A stretch of DNA of 64,000 nucleotides from Myroides marinus (GCF_900109075.1 NZ_FNYS01000014.1:26170-90169), one strand, 5' to 3'; counted from the stretch's first letter, positions 36,459-46,612 are shown. Notes: generated by a model from the letters alone, not told the origin. Numbers and translations: made by a program.

Positions 36459-39265
36459 TGAAACGTACTCAAATACTATATTTCTTTGCTTCAGTACTTT
36501 GTCCTCTGCTTGCAGTTGGGCAGAGTACTTTTTCTGATTTACCTAAAGCCGATAAAGCTATCTATGGTACCTTAGATAATGGTCTTAACTATATCATACA
36601 CCCTATACCTCAACAAAAGACAGAATACAGATTAGTCTTAAATGTAGGGTCACTACAAGAGCGAGATGATGAGAAGGGATTTGCACACTTCTTAGAGCAC
36701 ATGATATTTAATGGTAATGATGACTTCCCAGGTAGACAAGCTATCGATACACTACAGCGATTAGGCTATCAGTTCGGTAGAGATATCAATGCCTATACTA
36801 CGTATGAGCGCACTGTATATGATCTCTCTTTACTAGATATCAGACAGCAAGACTTAGCTATAAATATCTTAGGTAACTTCTTAGGTAAGTCACATCTAAA
36901 CAAGGAAGGGATAGAGAAAGAGAGAAGAATAGTTATCCAAGAAATTAAAGACTTCGGGACAGAGCCCTTATTTAATCGTAAAAAACTAGAAAATACACCA
37001 CATGCTAATAGGTTACCTATAGCCACTGAGTCAGATATACTGAATCTAGATCCTATCAAGCTTAAAGCATTCTATCAACGATGGTATAATCCTACTTTAG
37101 CGACTATCATCATCGTAGGAAATGTAAATACAACAGAAGCAGTTGAGCAAATAAAGAAACACTTTGGTGCATTTAAAGGACAATCAAACCTAACTCGCAC
37201 ACAGAGCGAAAATACATTTAGCCCAACTTATGCTGATAGACTTGAAGTTCAAAAAGACAGTAATGCTACTGCTAATAAATTGGAGATTATTAGATTTAGT
37301 GATGCTCCTTTCTTAGCTAACAAGGCTGATTATAAACAACAAGTGATAGAACAGGTGTATAAGCTGTGGTTAAATCACAAACTTAGTCAAGCTAAGAGCC
37401 AAACTACTGCGCATAGCTTATGGTATCTACCAAATAAAAATGAGAATGCGTTAGAGCTTAAGGCGAAGACTAAAGAAGAGCTATACAGTGGTATTAATTT
37501 AACAGCTAGTGTATTAAATACAATGACTGTAAAGGGAATACATAATGAAGAATTAACTAGATTCAAACAGCACTTACTTAATCACTCTACTCCTACCACG
37601 GATGAGGATATCACTTATGTAACGAATGCTTACGTAGATCAGGTAGTGGTAAATAGTCACTATATCTCTTCTGTAGATAGACATCGATTATTAGAAGAAG
37701 TACTCCCTGAAATTACACGTGAAGATATAAACCAAAAACATACTGCTATCTGGGATACAAGTAAGGAGAACCTATACTTATTAACTGCTAATGATCGTTT
37801 ATTTTCTATAGAGTCTGCTGAAGAATTAGACCAACAGTGGTCTGAGGGAGCAACTAAAACGCTTGTATTCAAAAAGGCGAAGAAAAAGAAAAGCCATCAC
37901 AGACCTAAAGGGTCTTTTCATTGGAAGGCTATGCCTCCTATTCATTCTGAAAATACGGGAACAATCACAGCAGAACAACATTATGATAACCTAGATATCA
38001 CAGAGCTAACACTCTCTAACGGGCTTCGCATTGGTATCAAACCGACTAAAGCTACTGATGACAACTATATCCTAACAATGTTTACCCGAAATGGTTTGAG
38101 CCAAATATCTACTGATGAACGCAAGTATTATCAAGATGCTAGCTACTTTATTGATTCTTCATGGATACACGGGCTAACTCATGATGGATATATGAGTGTA
38201 GGTGCTGATAGAGAAATCTCTACTCTAGTGAGTATAAATAATGATGCTAGTATCATCAATACCTCATCGAGAAAAGGAAATACTAGAGACCTGTTCGAAT
38301 GGACATATAGAAAGCTATATGACTATATCAAACCTAAACAAGACTTTAAAGAATATGTAGAAGAAAGTATAGCGGCTATAGATACAACCACTACTCCATC
38401 ATCTCTACTTAGCAATCCTTCTATACAGATAGAACATCAAATAGAAGCTTATAAAAAAGGGGCTCCTCTAAGTAGTGAAGAACTTACTACAGCTGAGGAT
38501 TGGCAAAAAGTAAATCTAGATAACTTCTTTAGTCTATACAATCAATCCTTTGCTAATCTGAACGAAGTATATGTACTAATAGCAGGAAACTTTAATGCAG
38601 AAGAGATAAAAACGAAAGCATTAAGGTATTTCGGATCATTAGAAGGTCATACTAATAAAGTATCACAAGAAAACAGAAACTCTCTTAAATCGCCTTTAAA
38701 AGAGGTTAAGCGAGTTACTCTAAGCAGTTCTGATGTAGAAAGAACTGATGCAACGATTGTCTTTAATGGTACAATACAGCCAGTCTTAAAAGAAAGTATG
38801 ATGGCTCATATTGTCCGAGAAATGTTTAACAACCAGTTCTTAACCTTATCAAGAGAGAAAGAAGGGCTGGTATACTCTCCTTCTTCTGCATTAGAAGTAG
38901 AGATATATCCTAATCCTCGTACTTCAGTGAGTCTATTCTTTTCTGCAACTTTATCTGATGTAGAGAAATTAGAACAACTGGCAATGGAGGTGATTAACTC
39001 AATTCAGACTCAACGCATTAGTGAGAATGAATTAGGGCAAATGAAACGAACTATCTTAAACAATAAAAAACTACACCTAACAGAAACAAGTACATTCCGA
39101 TGGGTAGATAAATTAAGAGAGACTCAGTTAAACTTCAGTTCTCTAAAAGACTTCAATGATTATGAAACGATACTGAATAGCATCACTCCTGATGATTTAA
39201 TTAAAGTAGCCAAATCAATGTTTACAACATCTAGCTACGGAGTATTTTTAGTAACGCCAAAATAA
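36458..39265 (+). CDS. M16-family (insulinase-like) zinc peptidase
   Basis: A 935-residue exported peptidase with a signal peptide (cleaved near AVGQ, residue 22). The inverted zinc motif HFLEH is at 77-81 and the third ligand is expected at Glu155 in EKERRIVIQEI. A second M16-like half (from about 520) lacks the motif, as usual for two-domain members. M16 enzymes degrade short peptides in a closed chamber. The start overlaps the previous stop by one base, so the enzyme is made with the SusC, SusD and lipoprotein partners; likely job: trimming peptides for or after uptake. A -7-type element and a candidate RNA follow the stop codon. Confidence 0.92.
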   Translation: MKRTQILYFFASVLCPLLAVGQSTFSDLPKADKAIYGTLDNGLNYIIHPIPQQKTEYRLVLNVGSLQERDDEKGFAHFLEHMIFNGNDDFPGRQAIDTLQRLGYQFGRDINAYTTYERTVYDLSLLDIRQQDLAINILGNFLGKSHLNKEGIEKERRIVIQEIKDFGTEPLFNRKKLENTPHANRLPIATESDILNLDPIKLKAFYQRWYNPTLATIIIVGNVNTTEAVEQIKKHFGAFKGQSNLTRTQSENTFSPTYADRLEVQKDSNATANKLEIIRFSDAPFLANKADYKQQVIEQVYKLWLNHKLSQAKSQTTAHSLWYLPNKNENALELKAKTKEELYSGINLTASVLNTMTVKGIHNEELTRFKQHLLNHSTPTTDEDITYVTNAYVDQVVVNSHYISSVDRHRLLEEVLPEITREDINQKHTAIWDTSKENLYLLTANDRLFSIESAEELDQQWSEGATKTLVFKKAKKKKSHHRPKGSFHWKAMPPIHSENTGTITAEQHYDNLDITELTLSNGLRIGIKPTKATDDNYILTMFTRNGLSQISTDERKYYQDASYFIDSSWIHGLTHDGYMSVGADREISTLVSINNDASIINTSSRKGNTRDLFEWTYRKLYDYIKPKQDFKEYVEESIAAIDTTTTPSSLLSNPSIQIEHQIEAYKKGAPLSSEELTTAEDWQKVNLDNFFSLYNQSFANLNEVYVLIAGNFNAEEIKTKALRYFGSLEGHTNKVSQENRNSLKSPLKEVKRVTLSSSDVERTDATIVFNGTIQPVLKESMMAHIVREMFNNQFLTLSREKEGLVYSPSSALEVEIYPNPRTSVSLFFSATLSDVEKLEQLAMEVINSIQTQRISENELGQMKRTILNNKKLHLTETSTFRWVDKLRETQLNFSSLKDFNDYETILNSITPDDLIKVAKSMFTTSSYGVFLVTPK

Positions 39266-39268
39266 TCC

Positions 39269-39276
39269 TACCTTTG
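39269..39276 (+). promoter_or_regulatory. -7 element downstream of the M16 gene
   Basis: TACCTTTG followed by C is a strong match to the TAnnTTTG pattern. It begins four bases after the M16 stop codon and faces a stretch with no open reading frame but with hairpins and a terminator. Confidence 0.5.
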
Positions 39277-39281
39277 CAGAA

Positions 39282-39441
39282 TACTTGATATAACAAGTGG
39301 TCTTATTTAAGGACTTTGTTATAGAAAGATACCCAACTGTTACCAGACAGTTTCATAACTTGAGATTATCTCACTAGAGATTTAATCAATACTTACTTCT
39401 TACTAACGGGAAAAGGCGATCTGTAAAGACCGCCTTTTCTA
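39282..39441 (+). ncRNA. Candidate small RNA, about 160 nt
   Basis: Between the M16 stop and the convergent DUF3857 gene there is no coding potential, but a -7 element (39269-39276) is followed by a row of hairpins: TATAACAA/TTGTTATA (39289-39296 with 39316-39323), AACTGT/ACAGTT (39335-39340 with 39347-39352), TGAGA/TCTCA (39361-39373), and a terminator at 39411-39441. This arrangement is what a free-standing small RNA gene looks like. I cannot assign it to a known class; it lacks the conserved SRP RNA, tmRNA or RNase P segments I know. The 3' part may alternatively be only the operon terminator. Confidence 0.4.
39411..39441. terminator. Terminator for the SusCD-M16 operon or the candidate RNA
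   Basis: Stem AAAAGGCGATCT/AGACCGCCTTTT with one mismatch and a GTAA loop, followed by CTATTTCT. It lies between convergent genes. Confidence 0.7.
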
Positions 39442-39527
39442 TTTCTACTTAGTATAATAGTTTGCTCAGGTATACTCCTTGCTCTTCTATACTTCTCTAT
39501 TTGTTTCAGTTACTTCTAATTGTTCAC

Positions 39528-41495
39528 TTATTTCTTTTCAAGTTCTACCTGTACTTGTAGCTGATTTATTAAGTCATTAAAGATTGCTTTGACCTCTTGA
39601 TATTCCTTCGGATCTATCACACCTTTACCCTTTACAAATATTAATGTACACAATACTTGGTTGTCTTTTAGTTCAAATTTAGTTTGTAACTCTATCCCAG
39701 ACTGTATACTTTTCTTAGTAAATCCTTGTGGTAATTCGCTTACTTTATATCCATCAGGTATATTAATTGCAACTTGATAATTATCTAACTCTGGGTAACC
39801 AATGTAGATTGGAGTCTGACGCTCTTCTTGTTTAAATGGATTCTCTAGCAGAGGATAAAACTGAAATGGCTTAACAAATATCTTATTATTAAATACGATA
39901 GCACCATTAGCTCTTGTATAAGCATATACTACACGTACATCTTTAATATTGTCTTTAGAGTCATATACCTTAGATTCATTTACAGTTACACCATAATTTT
40001 GGCTTTCAAACCATTTGCCTAATCGCCATTCACTTCCATCATACATGTTTCGGAAGTTTAGAGCCTCATAGTTATTGTGATTTTCTATTATCTGTCCATT
40101 GATTGTACCAGAAGCATTAGGAGTCATTGTTATTTTTTTATTTAAAGCAGATACAAATCGTGGCATTAAATTAACGTTACTCACTATTCCGTTATCATAT
40201 AAGATACTTCCTTCACCGTTTAAATCTTCTGGAGGTAATATATTTAATGCTGTATATGGATTAGTAGCATCTAATAAATAAATTTGGTTATCTAACTCTA
40301 CTGCTGCTATTACATGGTTATAATAGTTGCGTTGCCATACTATCTTTTCTCCATTACTTCTTGTGCTTAATAACACGGGATTAGCCTTTACCTCTACATT
40401 TCGTAACATTGCTACTAATAATAGATTAATATCTGCACTATTACCATCACCTTTATAATACGTTGGTTTTATACCATTATTGATGTAGATACTATATTCA
40501 TTATTCCACTTAACTCTATTCTGTACAATACTCAGCACCTTATTTACTCTTTGTTCTTGAGTTAGTCCTTTGTACTCTTCAATGTTCAACTCTTTTTTAA
40601 GAAACTTATCTTGTTTTAACTCTTTACCAAAACCTCTACTCTTAAGTAAGTCTACAAAATATTCCTTTTCTGTTTGCATTATTTTCTCAGGAGAACTATA
40701 AGGCATTTGGACTTGTTGTAAATCAAATCGAACTGTAGAAATATAGTTACTTGGATTACTCATATAAGGTTCTACTTCATAGGCTGGTACTAATTGTGCT
40801 GTAAACTCTTTCTGAATAGCATTTACTTCTGTACGGCCAAAACCTCCATTCATTCCTCTAAAACTAATACGTGCATTAGCTTCTTTATCCGTTGGTTTTA
40901 TTCTTCCCTTCTGAATAATACTGTATAAAAAATATTCAGGTACTGTCACTCTATAACTCGTCTTTTCTTTAGGTATATCACTCTGAATATACCACTCTGG
41001 TAACTCATCAATATAGTTAGTCGATTTAGTATACGAATATTCTATAATATCTCCTGCCTTAGCATCGTTATAAGACACGCCTTTCTCTCTCCAGTTACCT
41101 TTATCAGTATCAATTAGGCTTTCTTTTTTTGATTTCTCTTTTACTATTTGCCCATTTATTAAACGATAAATATTAGATACTTCGATCACTACATCCTCTC
41201 TAGAATATCCTTTAGATGCGTAAGCAACTACAAATTTTAATTGCTCTTTAGCTGCTACATCATATAGCTTAACTTTTCGATGAACTATTTCATTCACTCT
41301 AAAACCATAGTCCATACTGTATTCGAACTCTATGATAGTTTCTTCATTTAGTACTACAGCTTTAGCTTTAGGGAAAGAAGTATTGCTTAATTCGGCTAAT
41401 TCCTCAACCTTTACTTTACCTAGAAAATCCTGTGCGTAAATAGGAGTTAATAGCAAAAGAAATACACTTAATATAATTGTAAAAAGTCTGTTCAT
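39528..41495 (-). CDS. DUF3857/transglutaminase-like secreted protein, catalytic Cys lost (copy 3)
   Basis: A 655-residue exported protein with signal peptide (LLLLTPIYAQ), an N-terminal DUF3857 beta domain, a transglutaminase-like core and a C-terminal DUF3858-like part. In the core the usual G-x-C is GNSADINLL, so the catalytic Cys is Ser353. The His (NYYNHVIAAV) and Asp (YLLDATNPY) positions remain. It is therefore unlikely to be a normal Cys transglutaminase/protease; it may bind rather than cut substrate. It is the most downstream of three tandem paralogues and is separated from the second by 150 bases and a terminator. Confidence 0.88.
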   Translation of the reverse strand: MNRLFTIILSVFLLLLTPIYAQDFLGKVKVEELAELSNTSFPKAKAVVLNEETIIEFEYSMDYGFRVNEIVHRKVKLYDVAAKEQLKFVVAYASKGYSREDVVIEVSNIYRLINGQIVKEKSKKESLIDTDKGNWREKGVSYNDAKAGDIIEYSYTKSTNYIDELPEWYIQSDIPKEKTSYRVTVPEYFLYSIIQKGRIKPTDKEANARISFRGMNGGFGRTEVNAIQKEFTAQLVPAYEVEPYMSNPSNYISTVRFDLQQVQMPYSSPEKIMQTEKEYFVDLLKSRGFGKELKQDKFLKKELNIEEYKGLTQEQRVNKVLSIVQNRVKWNNEYSIYINNGIKPTYYKGDGNSADINLLLVAMLRNVEVKANPVLLSTRSNGEKIVWQRNYYNHVIAAVELDNQIYLLDATNPYTALNILPPEDLNGEGSILYDNGIVSNVNLMPRFVSALNKKITMTPNASGTINGQIIENHNNYEALNFRNMYDGSEWRLGKWFESQNYGVTVNESKVYDSKDNIKDVRVVYAYTRANGAIVFNNKIFVKPFQFYPLLENPFKQEERQTPIYIGYPELDNYQVAINIPDGYKVSELPQGFTKKSIQSGIELQTKFELKDNQVLCTLIFVKGKGVIDPKEYQEVKAIFNDLINQLQVQVELEKK

Positions 41496-41607
41496 AGTCT
41501 CGTATTTTGTGGTAGTATTTAAGTGTCAAAATTTACCACAATTATACAATATAGCAAATGCCGTTCTCACAAAAGATTGTTATTAAAACCGAACTTTATA
41601 TATAGAC

Positions 41608-41639
41608 ATAAAAAAACCAAGACTATTCATCTTGGTTCT
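41608..41639 (-). terminator. Terminator after DUF3857 copy 2, part of a 32-nt direct repeat
   Basis: Stem AACCAAGA/TCTTGGTT with a seven-T run on the minus strand. The 32-base stretch is the same as 45620-45651 except for one base in the loop. Confidence 0.85.
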
Positions 41640-41645
41640 CTTTAC

Positions 41646-43625
41646 TTATTTCTTTTTAAGAATAATCTGATCTTCTAATTTCTCAAGCATCTTTATATAA
41701 AAGTTTCTCACTTTAGGATAGTCATTAACCGCAATATAATGTCCTCTTGCAATTTTAATAGTACATATTAAATTATTCCCCTCCTTCTGCATCTTATAAT
41801 CAAACTCTAATTCAATATCATCATCCTTTATTACCTTTGATTCTGGTAAATAGTCTACCTCATAACCTTGTGGTATTACAATAGCCACTTTGTACAGGTA
41901 AATAAGTGGATAAGTAAAACGTATAGGTAGCTTGCGCTCTACACTAGTAAAAGGATTAGTCTTATATGAAAATAAAGTAGTCGGATTGACAAACAATTCA
42001 TTTCCTATAATTGTTCCCTGATCCTTCTTAGCCATACTAAACTTCAAGGTTAGTGGTTGTGCTCCATTTTGTTTTTCTAAGACAGCCAAATTTAGAATCT
42101 CTATATTATCTAAATCCTTCTCTAGTAATTTAATAATAGCCTCTTCATTCTTCCCATCTATTTCATCTCGCATCCACAGTGCTGCATAATCTCTATACTG
42201 CTGTGTTCCTCTACCGATAGCTTTTCCTTCAGTATCTAAAGACAACGTATAATTCTCATTCATTACAGAATAAAAGTCAGGGGTCATCTCTACTTCTTGA
42301 AACTTATCTTGATCTTTAATTAATAATCCCTTCCAATTTAGATTAGAAGTACGAATAATATTTAAGCTACCATACTTCTCTGTGGCATCTAAATAAGTCA
42401 TTTTATCATTAATAACAGCAGCAACAATCACTCGATTATAAGAAGTCTTTTGTAATGAAATACTGATACCATTACTTACAGAACTAACTAATACAGGATA
42501 CGCTTCTACCCCTACATATCTCAATAGATTAAGCAATACGAAGTTTACATCTGCATAAGTTCCTGTTTTTTGAGTCAATGCTTTCTTTACATCTTCAGCA
42601 TAGTACCCTCCTCTTTCATTCCAAGAGATAAGCTCTTTAGTCTTAGCTAAAGCTTTTTCTGCTTTTGCTTTATTGTCTAAGTCTTTATACTCATTGATAT
42701 CTACTAATTTACTTAGTTGTTTATCTAATCCAAACTGTCCAGAGAAAGACTGATTAGTATAAATAGACTTCACTAAATCAGCTTCACTAAGAGATATTAC
42801 CTCAGGTTTTTGGTTAGGATAACGTATAATAGACAAGTCGTGTTTAACACATGAACGATAATTATCCATATTATCCACATAAGGTTCAGACTTCAAAGAT
42901 TTGACATCTGTCACACTATAATAATCTGTTGTTTGTTTGAAGTCTAATGCTGCTGCATCATTAGATCGATTGGCTGTTAGATATAATTTCTTCTTATCTG
43001 TTTCTTTCTTAGTATCTACTTTAGCATCACCTATGATCCTTGATGTATAAATAAAATACTCTGGCAACTGCACTTCATAAGTAGATGCATGGATAGGTAT
43101 ATTGCGTTGGAAGTACCACACTGGTATATAACTGAAATAATCACTCGTAACAGTATAACTATACTCTACAATAGAACCTTCTTTGACATCAGGAACAACT
43201 ACTTTCTTGCTTTTCCAATTCTCGTCAAGCTTCTCATCAAATACTCCATTAGACTTTATCTTAGTACGCTGAACTTTACCATCTACTAAATTATATGTAT
43301 TTACATCGTTAATTCTAACAGATTCTGTGACATTACTACCTACATAGTATGCTACTTGAAAGTCAGCTAGTCCTAATCCATCTTTCTTATAAATTTTAAG
43401 CTTTCTACTCACTTCCTTTATCATCTTAAAACCAACGCTAGGAATATACTCAAAATACACTTTTCCTGATTCGCGTAGTACAGCAGCTTCTGCTTCAGGC
43501 TCTAGTCGATCCTGTGACTCTTGAAGCTCTTCTACAGTCACTTTTCCAAGAAAATTTTGAGCTTGTATATTGTAGATTCCAATAAAGAAGAAACTACACA
43601 TCATTATTTGTAAAACTCTTTTCAT
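41646..43625 (-). CDS. DUF3857/transglutaminase-like secreted protein, catalytic Cys lost (copy 2)
   Basis: A 659-residue exported protein with a signal peptide (ending IQAQ, residue 23), DUF3857 domain, transglutaminase-like core and DUF3858-like end. The core has [11 protein letters not shown], so the catalytic Cys is Tyr357, and the His position is Arg in [10 protein letters not shown]; only the Asp (TYLDATEKY) remains. It is thus a clear pseudo-enzyme by sequence. It lies 5 bases downstream of copy 1 and is co-transcribed with it. Its closest relative in the window is copy 3 (similar starts FLGKVKVEEL and [10 protein letters not shown]), which indicates a local duplication. Confidence 0.88.
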   Translation of the reverse strand: MKRVLQIMMCSFFFIGIYNIQAQNFLGKVTVEELQESQDRLEPEAEAAVLRESGKVYFEYIPSVGFKMIKEVSRKLKIYKKDGLGLADFQVAYYVGSNVTESVRINDVNTYNLVDGKVQRTKIKSNGVFDEKLDENWKSKKVVVPDVKEGSIVEYSYTVTSDYFSYIPVWYFQRNIPIHASTYEVQLPEYFIYTSRIIGDAKVDTKKETDKKKLYLTANRSNDAAALDFKQTTDYYSVTDVKSLKSEPYVDNMDNYRSCVKHDLSIIRYPNQKPEVISLSEADLVKSIYTNQSFSGQFGLDKQLSKLVDINEYKDLDNKAKAEKALAKTKELISWNERGGYYAEDVKKALTQKTGTYADVNFVLLNLLRYVGVEAYPVLVSSVSNGISISLQKTSYNRVIVAAVINDKMTYLDATEKYGSLNIIRTSNLNWKGLLIKDQDKFQEVEMTPDFYSVMNENYTLSLDTEGKAIGRGTQQYRDYAALWMRDEIDGKNEEAIIKLLEKDLDNIEILNLAVLEKQNGAQPLTLKFSMAKKDQGTIIGNELFVNPTTLFSYKTNPFTSVERKLPIRFTYPLIYLYKVAIVIPQGYEVDYLPESKVIKDDDIELEFDYKMQKEGNNLICTIKIARGHYIAVNDYPKVRNFYIKMLEKLEDQIILKKK

Positions 43626-43630
43626 ATTAC

Positions 43631-45526
43631 TTATGGGTTAACTTTCAATACTATTTTTACTTGATCATACTTTTGGATAGCTTCTCTATGTTGTTTAAAT
43701 AACTCATAGTCTGCTACTGTATATAATCCTTTATTAGCAGTATGCATTCTGGTATAATAAATCTTATTATCACGCACTTCATAACTAGACTTATACTCTC
43801 CATACTTACTAGATAGTGTAACATTCTCTGGTAAATTATCTACTGTATATCCAGCTGGTAACGTTACCTCAACAGTGTCTATATCTTTCCATGAAGAATT
43901 AATATACAGAGGTTGTTTTCTATTCTTGCTATTACTCATATTAACACTACTAGCATTCCAGTTATTAATAGAAAACACTAGTCTATTACCTAGTTTTGTA
44001 GCATATTTAGTCGCATCAAAAGCAAATTTCTCATCTAGAACAATAGCTTTACTATCAATAGCAATATTTAACTCATTAAATTGCTCAATATTGAACGATG
44101 AAAACAGGCGTTTATAATATTTCTCTCTGTCTTTTGTATTTGAATAATAAAGATGCGATCTATTGTCAAATTGAGTTCCTTTAGATAATATTTCAATAGA
44201 AGCTTTTATGTCTCCATTAGCTAATAAAGTATATTTACTAGTACTTATCTGAGTACTTTCTTCTTGACTATATGTTTTGGTCTCAACAATCTCACTTCCA
44301 TTTTCTTTAATAACTAATACTTTTCTATTATCTGTAAAGCCTGCTATAAATCCAAAAGGTTGTTGGTTGTTAGTACACTCTACCCATTGATATCCTCCAG
44401 TTTTTAGAGGAATAGCTAGAATCATGTGATTCCCTTGTAAACAAACAGATTCTTCCCTAATATCGATTGGAGAAGAAGAACCATAAACCACTACAGGATA
44501 ACTTTGTATACCAGCTACTTTTAAAAGAGCTCTATAATAATTGCTAAGTCCCTTACAATCTCCATAGTTCAATTTACTCACATCATTTGCAAGCATCGGC
44601 TTCCATCCACCTATTCCAAGCTGAACACTAATATATCGTGTATGACTCTGCATAAACTCATATAGTACTCTCGCTTTATCTAGATCATCATCTAAACCTG
44701 CAGTAAGTTCTTTGACTTTATTTTGTGTTGTTGGATTTAATGTTTCTGTTCCTTGAAGTAAATTAGTGTAGTACCACGCTCCTAATTGCTCCCAAGTAGT
44801 GAACTCTCCCTTCACACCTTCTAAAGAAACTTTACTTAATGTCACAATTACGTTAGGTACTAGACTTCTAGCATCAGGAGTATAACTCTCGTCATCTAGT
44901 GCTGTAAAATCTTTTAAGGTATATGTAACTTTATTTCCTTCTTCTGTCTTAGTGATATCAGTAAAATCAGGGTTATAAAGAATAGTAGAACTAGGTATTC
45001 CACTGGTATTAATAATACTAAAAGAGGAAAGAAGAGTAGATTCTCCAAAATATTGTATAGGATACCATTTAGGTAAAAAAGCTGTATTACGAGATTCTAC
45101 CTCGCTCTCATAAACAAAAACTACAGGATACTGAACAGGATTAAACTCAAAAGACAATAATCTAGAATCTGTAATAGTCATCCCTTGACTAAGTGAATAG
45201 TCCTTAAAATCCTTCTGTTTAAATACCTTTAATAATTTGCCTTGAGCATCGTACTGACTAACTTGGATCTGTTTAATCTTATTTCCCTTACCGTAGTATT
45301 CACTAAAGTCTAAATGACTTAATCCCTTTTCAGATAATACAGTTACTACTCTTTTTGTCTTGCTGACATATTTATCAATAGCTAAGATATTGACCTCCGT
45401 TATATCTTCATTGACTACTGTATACGCATTTTTCTTGAAGCTATCGTCGATGCGTGATACATTATAATTCTCCTGTGCAAAAACAGATACGCACAGAAAA
45501 AAATATACAAACAAATACTTGTTCAT
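43631..45526 (-). CDS. DUF3857/transglutaminase-like secreted protein with intact Cys (copy 1)
   Basis: A 631-residue exported protein (signal peptide ending VFAQE) with DUF3857, transglutaminase-like and C-terminal beta domains. The core has the catalytic motif [12 protein letters not shown], Cys324, and the His segment [10 protein letters not shown]; the third position reads WVECTNN. It is the only one of the three tandem paralogues with a plausible Cys-His pair. Family members are common in Bacteroidota and probably periplasmic or surface proteins of unknown substrate. It leads the copy1-copy2 operon; the upstream -7 region is imperfect (TAATTTG, one base short). Confidence 0.88.
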   Translation of the reverse strand: MNKYLFVYFFLCVSVFAQENYNVSRIDDSFKKNAYTVVNEDITEVNILAIDKYVSKTKRVVTVLSEKGLSHLDFSEYYGKGNKIKQIQVSQYDAQGKLLKVFKQKDFKDYSLSQGMTITDSRLLSFEFNPVQYPVVFVYESEVESRNTAFLPKWYPIQYFGESTLLSSFSIINTSGIPSSTILYNPDFTDITKTEEGNKVTYTLKDFTALDDESYTPDARSLVPNVIVTLSKVSLEGVKGEFTTWEQLGAWYYTNLLQGTETLNPTTQNKVKELTAGLDDDLDKARVLYEFMQSHTRYISVQLGIGGWKPMLANDVSKLNYGDCKGLSNYYRALLKVAGIQSYPVVVYGSSSPIDIREESVCLQGNHMILAIPLKTGGYQWVECTNNQQPFGFIAGFTDNRKVLVIKENGSEIVETKTYSQEESTQISTSKYTLLANGDIKASIEILSKGTQFDNRSHLYYSNTKDREKYYKRLFSSFNIEQFNELNIAIDSKAIVLDEKFAFDATKYATKLGNRLVFSINNWNASSVNMSNSKNRKQPLYINSSWKDIDTVEVTLPAGYTVDNLPENVTLSSKYGEYKSSYEVRDNKIYYTRMHTANKGLYTVADYELFKQHREAIQKYDQVKIVLKVNP

Positions 45527-45619
45527 TATGGTGTTGTGTTAGATAGGTTATTTGATACAAATTACGTTAAAAAAAGCTTAAAAAAATATACTTATCAAAT
45601 AAAAAACACAACTGTATAA

Positions 45620-45651
45620 ATAAAAAAACCAAGACTATTCGTCTTGGTTCT
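45620..45651 (-). terminator. rsgA terminator, other half of the 32-nt direct repeat
   Basis: Stem AACCAAGAC/GTCTTGGTT with a seven-T run on the minus strand. The last codons and the stop of rsgA (45635) lie inside the hairpin. It is nearly identical to 41608-41639, 4 kb away. Confidence 0.85.
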
Positions 45652-46600
45652 TTCCATCTTTATATATATCTGTTCGATAATGTTCTTCTTCTCCGTCAAG
45701 TATCTGAATATAACTTTTATACCTAGACCAAGCTAGCTCATCTCTGTCTAAAGCGTTCTTTACAGCGCAGTAAGGCTCTTCTCTATGCAGACAGTTATTA
45801 AATTTACACTGGTCTTTTAAAGCAAAGAATTCTGGAAAATAATCACCTACTTCTGTAGGTTCCATATCCACAACTCCAAAACCACGTACTCCTGGAGTAT
45901 CTATAATTTGTGCATCAAATGAAAGGTCAAACATTTCTGCGAAAGTCGTAGTATGTTGTCCTTGTTGATGTTGTTCTGAAATCTGAGCTGTTTTTAAGTG
46001 TAATCCAGGTTCAATTGCATTAATAAGTGTTGACTTTCCTACACCGGAATGTCCAGTGAATGTAGATACTTTACCTATCATTCTCTCCTTAATAGCATCT
46101 AATCCCTTACCTGTTACAGCTGAAACTCTAAGACATTCATAACCTATCTGAGAATAGATATACTGCATATACAACTGTTCATCTAAGGCATCTTCTGAGT
46201 AAGTATCTATCTTATTAAACACCAATACAGTCTTAATACCATACGCTTCAGCAGTTACTAAAAAACGATCAATAAAACTTGTTGTAGTTACAGGATTGTC
46301 TATTGTTACGATTAAGAATAACGTATCAATATTAGAAGCAAGAATATGTACCTGCTTAGATAAGTTTACAGATTTACGGACAATATAGTTCTTACGAGGT
46401 TTGATATCGTTGATAACCCCCGTCGTAACATCGTTTGTAGTCTCTAGTTCAAAGCGAACATGGTCACCTACGGCAATTGGATTAGTGCTTTTAATTCCTT
46501 TAATCCTAAACTTACCTTTAATACGACAGTCATAAAACACACCGTCTTCACCTTTCACTGAGTACCAACTACCTGTTGATTTGTAAACTATACCATTCAT
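45635..46600 (-). CDS. rsgA: Ribosome small-subunit GTPase A
   Basis: A 321-residue circularly permuted GTPase that helps mature the 30S subunit. I place the start at the ATG at 46600 (MNGIVYKSTGSWYSV), the standard N-terminus for the family, rather than a TTG at 46618. Motif order is permuted: NKID (FNKIDTYSE) first, then the P-loop GHSGVGKST, then DTPGVRGFG. The C-terminal zinc site is CKFNNCLHREEPYC. A -7 element directly upstream would give a leaderless or nearly leaderless mRNA. Confidence 0.95.
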   Translation of the reverse strand: MNGIVYKSTGSWYSVKGEDGVFYDCRIKGKFRIKGIKSTNPIAVGDHVRFELETTNDVTTGVINDIKPRKNYIVRKSVNLSKQVHILASNIDTLFLIVTIDNPVTTTSFIDRFLVTAEAYGIKTVLVFNKIDTYSEDALDEQLYMQYIYSQIGYECLRVSAVTGKGLDAIKERMIGKVSTFTGHSGVGKSTLINAIEPGLHLKTAQISEQHQQGQHTTTFAEMFDLSFDAQIIDTPGVRGFGVVDMEPTEVGDYFPEFFALKDQCKFNNCLHREEPYCAVKNALDRDELAWSRYKSYIQILDGEEEHYRTDIYKDGKNQDE

Positions 46601-46604
46601 ACGG

Positions 46605-46612
46605 CAAATATA
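46605..46612 (-). promoter_or_regulatory. -7 element abutting the rsgA start codon
   Basis: Minus-strand TATATTTG (TAnnTTTG) ends 5 bases before the ATG at 46600. If used, transcription begins at or within a few bases of the start codon. No -33 TTG was found at proper distance. Confidence 0.45.

Noticed and set aside
39335..39352. Resemblance of CTGTTACCAG to the SRP RNA segment CTGTTTACCAG
   Set aside because: The following conserved SRP RNA parts (GGTCAGG and the GGAAGGAAGCAGCC apical loop) are absent, so an SRP RNA call is not supported.
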